A stretch of DNA of 64,000 nt from NCBI RefSeq assembly GCF_001027745.1, contig NZ_LECU01000003.1, positions 124,001-188,000 of the forward strand, written 5' to 3'. The stretch's first letter is position 1; the number at the start of each line of letters is the position of its first letter. The position numbers and the translations under genes were made by a program. The stretch is from Pedobacter sp. BMA (lineage in GTDB: Bacteria > Bacteroidota > Bacteroidia > Sphingobacteriales > Sphingobacteriaceae). The notes beneath the pieces were generated by a model, which worked only from the letters and a program-made list of their open reading frames with translations, searched no databases and was not told the origin of the DNA. Of this stretch, positions 43,874 to 51,689 are shown in pieces.

Positions 43874-46024
43874 TTAATATTGTGATGAAATAGGAACCAG
43901 CACATGTGGGGCTGGTGGTCTTTGATTTACTTTTAAATTGAAATTGATTGATGTGCTGCAGCCACGATCATTCTTAAGGGTTAAAACTCCTGGATAAGTT
44001 CCTGGGGCAATATGTGCCGGCACATCAAATGGAATCTTATTAGCAGGCAAAGGCTGATCAGTTACAGTTGTAAAATCTGTTGAACTCCAGGTGATGCTAT
44101 AGCTAACCGGATTGTATTGTGAATTTGTATAACTTAAAGACGAACTAATAAAGCCTGCACAGATCTCCGGATCAGCTCCCAAGGTAAGCTCAGGTAGATT
44201 ATTCACGGTAATGGGAAAGTTTGAGCTGTAAGCACAGGCTGAAGGACTATCGGCAATAGTGTATCGAATTGTGGTACTGCCCGCAGAAACACCCGTCACA
44301 ACTCCCGATGCACTAACTATAGCGACGGCTGGATTTACACTCGACCAGGTTCCGCCCGGGGTAGAGTTGCTTAAGGTTCCAGCCGATCCAATGCAAATGC
44401 TTGACGTACCTGCTGTAGCACTTACCGCAGCAAGTGGTTTTACCGTAACTAATACTGGCGACCGGCTACTACTTATACAACCAGTTGTCGTATTATAAGC
44501 CTCAACATAATACGTCCGATTAGCAGTGAGTACAGGTGTGCTGTATGTGGTGGCCGTGGTTAATAATGTACCATTTGTTGCTAAATCATACCAACGGTAG
44601 GCAATGCCTGTAACAGGATTGTCAACATATAATGTAGCAGTTGAACCTGAACATGTCGTTGTATTTGCAGCAGAAACAATTGGTAAGGGATTTACATTGA
44701 TGGTAACTTTGACTCTTTCGGAGATCGAAGCGGTACAGTTATCCCGTTTCGATTGCACATAATAAGTATGGGTACCAACTGACAAGCCAGTGAGGGTGTA
44801 AGTTGGGCCGATATGTAAACTTGTAGTTGTGGTTTGATCCGCATACCAGTTGTATGTGGTACACGATTGGATATTGTTAACTGATAAAACTGTCGACGGG
44901 ACGGCAAAACATACATCCTTTGTCACAGCCAGGGCACCATCAATTAGCGTTACTGGTTTAGGGATAACTTTAGTGACATTATAAACTCTTACGCTCCCAC
45001 TAATCCCCAAAGCACCTCCATAAGAAATGCGGACTCGGTCGAATGAAGAGTTTACGGCAAAGCTTATTTCTGTTAAATTTGGATATCCTGGGACTGATTT
45101 ACTTACGATACCGCTGGCAGTAGTGGCTGAAGTCAAACCGTTCGCACCAAGGTAAGTTTGAATACCTAATCCTCCAAATAAATTTAATCCACCTCCAAGG
45201 TTTTCAATGATCACCTTCGCCGAATCACCAGGAACTGAAGCCCTGGCAAACACAGCCGTCAGGTAAGCAGAGTTTAACACATTTAAACCTGCACTTAGCG
45301 AAGCATAGGTAGTGTAGGGACTTGCATCGATGGCACTTGCCTCGCCTGACACGGAGCCAAAGGCACTACCAATAGGCAAAACTGAATTGTCTGATAATCC
45401 ACTGATGACATCAATTCCTTTGTCGCAATCGGGAATCTGCGTGGTATTTTCCAGTATATAAGCACCATATATATCTGTGGAAATAGGGATAGAAAGAATA
45501 CCCCCGGTAAGCTTCACATAAATACCATTTGCTTGTTCTCCTGAAGTGAGCTGTACAGGAATCTCAACTGTACCAGGACCACCAACCAGCCCAACTACTG
45601 TTGTTCCGTTATATTTTAGGGTTTGTATTTTTGCAGTTCCCGATGTGGTGTACCTGAATGTACCGATTTCAATTGCGCCACCTGCATTCAGAAAAGTTGA
45701 GGGAAGTGAAAGCTTGACATATATTGTATTGGGTCCGCTTATTACTTTCCGGTTAGTTTTGTTTGCATCCCTAAATTCCAGAAACTGCGTAATATCTGCC
45801 CCTAAAACTGCTTGTAAATATAAATTACTACTTGTAAAAGGATCTTCATCAACCGCATTTGAAGGATCATTTACAGTACCGGTTGACAGGAAATTTATAT
45901 TGCGTTCAAAAAATTGTGAATTAGCGTATACGCGCGACTGATTCGCACATGCCTGGGCATACAAATGATAAGGGAGGACTAAAATAAGCCCAAGTACAAG
46001 GGATAGACAGAAATACCGTTTCAA
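43874..46024 (-). CDS. Large secreted multi-domain Ig-like protein, copy 2
   Basis: 716 residues. A signal peptide (SLVLGLILVLPYHLYAQ) precedes an N-terminal region of about 350 residues that is conserved with the paralog at 48889 (ANSQFFERNINFL, DITQFLEFRDANKT, GIYVKLTGGILSIPI). Then come Ig-like repeats with the YYVQS/YYVEAYN pattern and a Big_2-like segment (GTWSSVNPAVAIVSASGVVTGVSAGSTT). No T9SS sorting domain at the end. First gene of the second block; a role as adhesin or matrix protein is inferred from domains. Confidence 0.88.
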   Translation of the reverse strand: MKRYFCLSLVLGLILVLPYHLYAQACANQSRVYANSQFFERNINFLSTGTVNDPSNAVDEDPFTSSNLYLQAVLGADITQFLEFRDANKTNRKVISGPNTIYVKLSLPSTFLNAGGAIEIGTFRYTTSGTAKIQTLKYNGTTVVGLVGGPGTVEIPVQLTSGEQANGIYVKLTGGILSIPISTDIYGAYILENTTQIPDCDKGIDVISGLSDNSVLPIGSAFGSVSGEASAIDASPYTTYASLSAGLNVLNSAYLTAVFARASVPGDSAKVIIENLGGGLNLFGGLGIQTYLGANGLTSATTASGIVSKSVPGYPNLTEISFAVNSSFDRVRISYGGALGISGSVRVYNVTKVIPKPVTLIDGALAVTKDVCFAVPSTVLSVNNIQSCTTYNWYADQTTTTSLHIGPTYTLTGLSVGTHTYYVQSKRDNCTASISERVKVTINVNPLPIVSAANTTTCSGSTATLYVDNPVTGIAYRWYDLATNGTLLTTATTYSTPVLTANRTYYVEAYNTTTGCISSSRSPVLVTVKPLAAVSATAGTSSICIGSAGTLSNSTPGGTWSSVNPAVAIVSASGVVTGVSAGSTTIRYTIADSPSACAYSSNFPITVNNLPELTLGADPEICAGFISSSLSYTNSQYNPVSYSITWSSTDFTTVTDQPLPANKIPFDVPAHIAPGTYPGVLTLKNDRGCSTSINFNLKVNQRPPAPHVLVPISSQY

Positions 46025-46182
46025 TTTGTTTGGGAGAGCACAACTTAAACGTTTACCCCTCTCTTTACGTAAAACTGAATAACGCGGTTTTTCTAATTAT
46101 TCTTTTCGTTCATTATTTTTTCCAAAAAGAACATATCTATACCCAACCCTTCAATTTTAAACCATTTAATTTTTATAAAAAA

Positions 46183-47154
46183 TTAGAAATAACATTTTGG
46201 ACGTCGGCTTTTCGCAGTATTTAAGTAGTAGCCAATCGATATTTCATGCGAGCCGTAATCGTAATTACCGAGTTTATTTAAGCTATAATCATAGCCATAA
46301 CCAATCCTTAAGTTAGACTGCACAAAAAATTCTGCAATTAAGCCTATTGCACTCCTGTTTCTCACGTCAGACTGAAGCAAAGGTTTAGGATATAATTTAA
46401 CTGAAGTCCGGTACACTCCACCAAGCCATAATCGTTCCCGGATCATCATAGAAGCATTAAGATCCAGGGAGGTTGGTCCATTAAGGTCATCTTTGATTAA
46501 AAAAGATGGCTTGAATAAAAAGTCATTGTTCATCGGAAAAACCATTCCGGCGGTTAAATAAAAATGTGGCTTACTGGTAATGCTTAATAAACTGTTATCC
46601 TGAAAAACCGATAAATATTGCGACAACAGGTTATTCGCGGAAAATCCAACAAAAAATTTCTCATTAGAATAATGAACCCCGGCTCTGATGTCTGGAACCA
46701 ACCGACTTTCAAATCCTGTTGGAATCCTGTTATCCCCGGATTCTGTAGGATCAAGCAAACTACCGTTTAAACCCATCTGCATCACGCCTACTCCCACGCC
46801 AAAGGCCAGAACATTTGTTTCAGTCCGGTCTAACTTAATTCGATACGCGAAATTCCCTGATAGATTTAATGAACTCTGTGCACCAATCTTATCTTTGGAT
46901 ACTAAAAGTCCCAAACCCAGTCTCTCATCCTTTACCGCCTCATCAACGGAAATTGAAAGCGTTTGGGGCGCCCCTTTAATTCCTGTCCATTGGGAACGGA
47001 CAAAGGCCTGCATATACAATTCCTCTTTATATCCTGCATAGGCCGGATTAATAAACAGCCCGTTAAACATATACTGGCCAAACTGCGCATTTTGCTGCGC
47101 GATGGTTAACATGCAGCACAAACATAAAAACAGTGTGATCAAAATCCTTTTCAT
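46183..47154 (-). CDS. PorP/SprF family T9SS outer-membrane protein, copy 1
   Basis: 323 residues. A signal peptide (ILITLFLCLCCMLTIAQ) precedes QNAQFGQYMFNGLFINPAYAGYKEELYMQAFVRSQW-type sequence in outline and a barrel that parallels the copy at 41184 almost without gaps (LDRTETNVLAFGVGVGVMQ, SLNKLGNYDYGSHEISIGYY, tail RRPKCYF). The high similarity shows a recent duplication. It starts 12 bp after its CHU_C partner. Confidence 0.95.
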   Translation of the reverse strand: MKRILITLFLCLCCMLTIAQQNAQFGQYMFNGLFINPAYAGYKEELYMQAFVRSQWTGIKGAPQTLSISVDEAVKDERLGLGLLVSKDKIGAQSSLNLSGNFAYRIKLDRTETNVLAFGVGVGVMQMGLNGSLLDPTESGDNRIPTGFESRLVPDIRAGVHYSNEKFFVGFSANNLLSQYLSVFQDNSLLSITSKPHFYLTAGMVFPMNNDFLFKPSFLIKDDLNGPTSLDLNASMMIRERLWLGGVYRTSVKLYPKPLLQSDVRNRSAIGLIAEFFVQSNLRIGYGYDYSLNKLGNYDYGSHEISIGYYLNTAKSRRPKCYF

Positions 47155-47166
47155 ACGCTCATCTTT

Positions 47167-48102
47167 TTATCTGATTACTGTTACATAGCCTTTAAACTCT
47201 TCCCATTCGGATGCTGCATTTTTCACTTTAAGTACATAGAAGTATGTTCCATCCACTAATCCATCGGCAGTCCAGTCATTGAGATAGCCGCTTTTTTCAT
47301 ATACAGTACTCCCCCATCTGTTGATGATGGTGAGCTGGTTTTCACTGTAACTTTCCAAGCGCTCAACAAAGAAAGTTTCGTTTTTCCCGTCCCCGTTAGG
47401 AGTGAACACATTTGGAATTTTAATTCCAATAATTTCTTTTGTATCAGTAGAGGTATTGTTTGATGGGTTGGGATCTACCTCACTGATGGTCACTGTAGCA
47501 CTGTTTACTACTTTCCCAGCTTTCGTGGCTTTCACATTGATCACGAGATCAATAAACTGACCATTGGCCAACGCAGGAATATTCCAGGAGATGGTCCTGG
47601 TTGATTGATCATATTTTGTAGTCCCGCTACCTGGGGCATCAACACTTACCAACACTAAATTTTCCGGAAGAGCATCACTTACTGTAATATTGGTGGCATC
47701 GCCCTGCCCGTTATTGCGGACTAATAATGTGTATTTGAAAGCTTCATTATTCATCACCTGCCTGATTTCTGATCGTTTTACAATTGAAATGTCGGCAGAT
47801 ACTGCAGTTTGCATCGTTACGATCACTTCATCTGAAGGATCTCCACTACAACCGCCCAAACTTAAAGTGATTACGGAATAATTACCCGCTCCGGAGACTA
47901 CATAATCCCGTAGAGTGGCGCCTGCAATGGCTTCACCATTCCGAAACCACTGATAAGAATCGGCTCCTGTGGCATTAGCCCGGAGTTTAACTGTTGAACC
48001 TTGCTTAAGGCTTATGGGCAGCAAAACATTAGATTGCGCGAAGCATGCTACTGTACAAAACAGTAGCACGCTGAGCGCAGTTATCCCTAGTTTGCTGAAC
48101 AT
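47167..48102 (-). CDS. Surface protein with DUF11 and type B T9SS sorting domain, copy 1
   Basis: 311 residues. Same order as the copy at 42178: signal peptide (ITALSVLLFCTVACFAQ), an Ig-like part (KQGSTVKLRANATGADSYQWFRNGE), DUF11-like (ADISIVKRSEIRQVMNNEAFKYTLLVRNNG), then CHU_C with IPNVFTPNGDGKNETFFVE and INRWGSTVYEKSGYLNDW, ending FKGYVTVIR. It is the only member of its block apart from PorP/SprF with a recognisable T9SS feature. Confidence 0.94.
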   Translation of the reverse strand: MFSKLGITALSVLLFCTVACFAQSNVLLPISLKQGSTVKLRANATGADSYQWFRNGEAIAGATLRDYVVSGAGNYSVITLSLGGCSGDPSDEVIVTMQTAVSADISIVKRSEIRQVMNNEAFKYTLLVRNNGQGDATNITVSDALPENLVLVSVDAPGSGTTKYDQSTRTISWNIPALANGQFIDLVINVKATKAGKVVNSATVTISEVDPNPSNNTSTDTKEIIGIKIPNVFTPNGDGKNETFFVERLESYSENQLTIINRWGSTVYEKSGYLNDWTADGLVDGTYFYVLKVKNAASEWEEFKGYVTVIR

Positions 48103-48125
48103 GAAAACTTTCCTGCCAATAGTTA

Positions 48126-48851
48126 TTAAGGCGTAATCGTAACGGTAGCCTTACCTGGCTTAACAGTAACAGTGATGGTTTTATCAGCTGTAGCCGTACA
48201 TGTGGTGGCAGGAACAATCTGTACTCCTCCCGTTGCATAGCTTCCGGTTGCAGTAAATACATACGCTGCCGGTGCCACTCCTGCTTTCAAAGTGAATGTG
48301 TCACCACTAGTTGACGCTGTTCCTAAATCAGTAATGGTTGTAACCGCGGCGCCATCCTTCGTAGCCGTCCATGCGTAAGTCATCGAAACGCCTGTTGGCA
48401 AAGTATAGGTAGTATTTGTCCTTGATGCTGTTAATACTGTCGATGCCGTCTGATCAGTACAATAGGTACTTCCCGGCGCATTTACGGCGATTGCCGGAGC
48501 GGGTAGTTTTTCAATAACCATATCATCGGATGCAGTACTTGGACATAGATTGGCATCGGCCGGCACTACCTGAACAGAGTATTTGTAATTACCAGGAGCT
48601 AAACCTGGATCGATATTATATACGGCATCAGCAGGTACGTTATAATTAACTGGTGTTTGTGCAGTACCATTTATTGACCAAATAATCTTATCTCCGGCAA
48701 CAGGGGCATATCCTGTAAATGTAGGTGTTAATTTTACCGTACCAGTTCCACAAAGGTACGCGTTTGGCGTTTGCGCCAATGCCCCGATAGGCAACAGAAA
48801 CATCAGGAATCCAAAGATTCTCCATTTCAATTTAGTAGCATTAGTTTTCAT
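48126..48851 (-). CDS. Small secreted Ig-like protein, copy 1
   Basis: 241 residues from ATG 48851. A signal peptide (WRIFGFLMFLLPIGALAQ) precedes Ig-like sequence (YLCGTGTVKLTPTFTGYAP, GNYKYSVQVVPADANLCPS, YVFTATGSYATGG). It ends KPGKATVTITP with no sorting domain. It shares position and general character with the gene at 43156, but the two sequences have drifted far more than the PorP/SprF pair. Confidence 0.85.
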   Translation of the reverse strand: MKTNATKLKWRIFGFLMFLLPIGALAQTPNAYLCGTGTVKLTPTFTGYAPVAGDKIIWSINGTAQTPVNYNVPADAVYNIDPGLAPGNYKYSVQVVPADANLCPSTASDDMVIEKLPAPAIAVNAPGSTYCTDQTASTVLTASRTNTTYTLPTGVSMTYAWTATKDGAAVTTITDLGTASTSGDTFTLKAGVAPAAYVFTATGSYATGGVQIVPATTCTATADKTITVTVKPGKATVTITP

Positions 48852-48888
48852 AATCATGGGATTTAGGGTTAATTATTTTCTTTATTTT

Positions 48889-51099
48889 TTATTCGTTTAT
48901 AGATACTGTTGGTTTATGCGGTACAAGCTTTACCCTGAAACTAATCGGGATCTGGCGCTCGCACCCAAATGCATTTTTAATAGTTAAAGTTCCGGTGTAC
49001 ACAGCAACCGGGGCATTCGATGGTACGTTTATAACAATTCTACCTGGTAGTAATGGCTGATCCACCACATTAGATATTGGCCCGCTATTCCAGGTGATAC
49101 CATATGTTGTTGGGGTATTAACCGGATCTGAGTAAGTGACCTCGGTTGAAGTTAAACCTTCACAAATTCCAGGATCCGGGCCAAGTGTCAGATTGGGCTG
49201 AGGCGTAACATTGATATTGAAACCAACTGCTTTAGCACAATAAGTGGCGTCTTCTGCTACACTGTAAGTAATAACAACAGCACCAGTCGTTAATGCGGTA
49301 ACCTTTCCTGTGGCATCAACTGTAGCAATAGTTAAATCTGAACTAGTCCAAACTCCACCTGCATAGGTATTACCAAGTGTTTGAACTGTACCACCGCACA
49401 TTGTATTCTGACCAGTAATTGCAGGAACCGGTGCAAACTGCTTTACTGTTGCGGCAACCGTTTTAAGTCCGCCGGCATTTTTACAACCTGTTAATATATT
49501 GATGGCTTCAACATAGTAATTTGTTGTAGCTGTCAAAGTTGGTGTGGTATATGTTGAACCAGTAGTAATTGGAGTACCACCCGAGGCCAAAGTATACCAA
49601 TTGTATCTATATGCGGCATCTGGACTATCAACTGATAGCACTGCAGTAGAACCTGCACAAATTATTGCCCCATTCAGCGCTAACGGAGGTAAGGGATTAA
49701 CTTTAAGTCTTACCCTTAAACGCTCAGACACGGCGGCGACACAATAGGTACGGCTAGCCTGTACATAGTAATTATAATCGCCTGCCACGAGATTTGAAGG
49801 TGGGGTATAACTCAGGCTGGTGGCTAATAAATTGCCTCCTGTTTCTGCATCATACCATTTGTATTCTGTACAACTCTGCGGATTCTGCACTGAAAACGTT
49901 GCTGTTTCGCCCTGGCACACCACTCGCTCATCAGCTGTTGATGGATCAACCAACGTTCGGGGCTTAGCTAGTTTTCTTTTAATATCATAAATCCTTAACG
50001 AACCCAATACGCCTGCTAAACCACCGGTCGTAATTTCCAGGCGATCGTAGACTGCAGTGATAGGAAAAGTCAGGATATATTTGTCGGTAGAACCCGGAAA
50101 GAGCCTGAGATTTAAAAATGTACCGGTATTGTCGAATGCCGGACCGGCCTTTGCGCCACTTAAATAAGGCTGAATAATAAAACCGGTTAACAAATTAACA
50201 GTTAACAAGCCACCGCCTGGCTTTCCTAAAATAATACTAACTGAATCTGCAGGTTGCGAAGGTTTGTTAAAAATTGCCGTAAGAAATATTTTATTGAGCA
50301 CAGATGCTCCAACATCCATAAGCGCATAACTATCCTGATCGCTATCAATAGCATTAAATGGATCAGTAACTTTTCCTGTTGCATTAAGCACGCCACCAAT
50401 AACAGTTGGCTGAACACCCGACAACACATCAATCACCTCGTCACAGTCGATCTGGCTCGTGGTTAATTCCATGATGTAAGCATGAAATAGCTTTGCTGTA
50501 AGCGCTACCGATAGCGCATTGCCCGAAACCTTAACATAAATCCCATTGTAAATCTGCGCAGGCGTGAGGGTAATCTCTACCTCTCCCGCCCCACTTACTG
50601 CGCCTGCGATGTTTGCAGAAGTGTAAATCGGTGTCATGGTAGCATCTTGTCCGGCGAAATGCCCGGCACCTAAAATGGCAGGCCAGCTTGCCGCAACATC
50701 ATGAAGATTTGTAAAGGATCCGATTTCGACTCCGCTCAACACGCTAAGCACTTCCGTTGGAAGGGAAATTTTCACTACAACAGGCGTGTTTGCTGGGATA
50801 GATCTGGGCGTAAGGCCATTTGTTGTAAACTGTAGAAATTGAGTGCTTGAAGCCAGGCCTAGCAAGCCGGCACCAACTCCCAATGTAGATGCATCTTTAA
50901 CCTGACCATTAACGGCAAATGGGGCATCAGCTATTGTTCCATAGATCAATACCGGGTTACCTAATACCCCTAAACCTGCTCTTAAACTCCCCTGAAAATC
51001 AGCATAAGTCCGCTTTGTATTTTCACACTGCGCATAAATCAAGGCAGGTAAAAAACACAGGGCAAACATCAGGAAAGAGAAAATAGAGCGACTTTTCAA
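48889..51099 (-). CDS. Large secreted multi-domain Ig-like protein, copy 1
   Basis: 736 residues. A signal peptide (FSFLMFALCFLPALIYAQ) precedes an N-terminal domain of about 370 residues, shared with the gene at 43874 (STQFLQFTTNGLTPRSIP, NGIYVKVSGNALSVALTAKLFHAYIMEL, YDRLEITTGGLAGVLGSLRIYDIKRK). Ig-like repeats follow (GDYNYYVQASRTYC, TNYYVEAINILTGC) and a Big_2-like segment (GGVWTSSDLTIATVDATGKVTAL). It lacks a C-terminal sorting domain. First gene of the first block, behind a probable promoter at 51155. Confidence 0.88.
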   Translation of the reverse strand: MKSRSIFSFLMFALCFLPALIYAQCENTKRTYADFQGSLRAGLGVLGNPVLIYGTIADAPFAVNGQVKDASTLGVGAGLLGLASSTQFLQFTTNGLTPRSIPANTPVVVKISLPTEVLSVLSGVEIGSFTNLHDVAASWPAILGAGHFAGQDATMTPIYTSANIAGAVSGAGEVEITLTPAQIYNGIYVKVSGNALSVALTAKLFHAYIMELTTSQIDCDEVIDVLSGVQPTVIGGVLNATGKVTDPFNAIDSDQDSYALMDVGASVLNKIFLTAIFNKPSQPADSVSIILGKPGGGLLTVNLLTGFIIQPYLSGAKAGPAFDNTGTFLNLRLFPGSTDKYILTFPITAVYDRLEITTGGLAGVLGSLRIYDIKRKLAKPRTLVDPSTADERVVCQGETATFSVQNPQSCTEYKWYDAETGGNLLATSLSYTPPSNLVAGDYNYYVQASRTYCVAAVSERLRVRLKVNPLPPLALNGAIICAGSTAVLSVDSPDAAYRYNWYTLASGGTPITTGSTYTTPTLTATTNYYVEAINILTGCKNAGGLKTVAATVKQFAPVPAITGQNTMCGGTVQTLGNTYAGGVWTSSDLTIATVDATGKVTALTTGAVVITYSVAEDATYCAKAVGFNINVTPQPNLTLGPDPGICEGLTSTEVTYSDPVNTPTTYGITWNSGPISNVVDQPLLPGRIVINVPSNAPVAVYTGTLTIKNAFGCERQIPISFRVKLVPHKPTVSINE

Positions 51100-51154
51100 T
51101 TTCGGCTTAGTATATGGACGGAAAAATGGTTGTTTGTTTGTTCGGTAACGTAGA

Positions 51155-51162
51155 CAAAAGTA
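51155..51162 (-). promoter_or_regulatory. Probable promoter -7 element for the first T9SS block
   Basis: Reverse-strand TACTTTTG matches TAnnTTTG exactly, 56 bp before the ATG at 51099. The -33 element is weak. Confidence 0.45.
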
Positions 51163-51295
51163 CAGCCCTGTAATGCCATATTAGTCATTCACTTTATTCA
51201 TTAAACACGCATAACTCATTGGAAAAGCGGGTTTTATTGATAAATATCAAATAACCTTATTCATCTGACATATGATTTGTACTTTTACCGGTACA

Positions 51296-51631
51296 ATGAA
51301 ATTTTTTGCTTACCTGTTTAGTGCTTGCTTTATTCTGCTATCTTGCTTAAGTTGCAAAGACAGTGAGAATTTTGCTGAGTATAAAAAAGATAGACCGGTA
51401 TATTCAGTACTTAAGAATCATGGACATCAGGCACAACAAGATAATTGCTCTCCTTTATGCTCCTGCAACTGCTGTGGCCAGTCGCTGCTTGATCTATTTA
51501 TTGTGCAACAATTTGATTTTTTCCAACCTGATCCTGTAAGCAAAAAGAAAACACTTCACAGTGATGAGTTCATTTCGAATTATCATCAGCGTATATGGCA
51601 GCCGCCAAAATTGAATCCGTTTTACAGTTAA
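51296..51631 (+). CDS. DUF6660-like Cys-rich secreted protein
   Basis: 111 residues from ATG 51296; an earlier in-frame ATG at 51272 would spoil the signal peptide. The leader FAYLFSACFILLSCLSC has a possible lipobox. The mature part carries a dense cysteine cluster (NCSPLCSCNCCGQS) and ends near IWQPPKLNPFYS, the pattern I associate with DUF6660. Such genes commonly sit just before TonB receptors, as here (58 bp). Metal binding is a natural guess from the cysteines and His residues. Confidence 0.7.
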   Translation: MKFFAYLFSACFILLSCLSCKDSENFAEYKKDRPVYSVLKNHGHQAQQDNCSPLCSCNCCGQSLLDLFIVQQFDFFQPDPVSKKKTLHSDEFISNYHQRIWQPPKLNPFYS

Positions 51632-51689
51632 ACTGAAAAATGAAGGTGATCATTAAAATCACCCAGTATTCAATACCTAATAAATTCAC

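Larger units (their letters stand above)
41184..51099 (-). repeat. Tandem duplication of a four-gene T9SS-linked module
   Basis: Block 1 (51099 to 46183) and block 2 (46024 to 41184) have the same gene order, strand, gene sizes and spacing: large Ig-like, small Ig-like, CHU_C, PorP/SprF. The PorP/SprF and CHU_C pairs align along their full length, the large proteins share their N-terminal half, and the small ones keep only general character. The 158 bp between blocks holds nothing recognisable. Confidence 0.85.

Noticed and set aside
45546-45941. 131-residue frame antisense to the large Ig-like protein
   Set aside because: An antisense shadow of repetitive Thr/Val-rich coding DNA; no domain.
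41184-51099. Repetitive surface genes considered as a phage tail or composite transposon
   Set aside because: No integrase, transposase or terminal repeats; the genes have signal peptides and T9SS domains, so gene duplication explains them.
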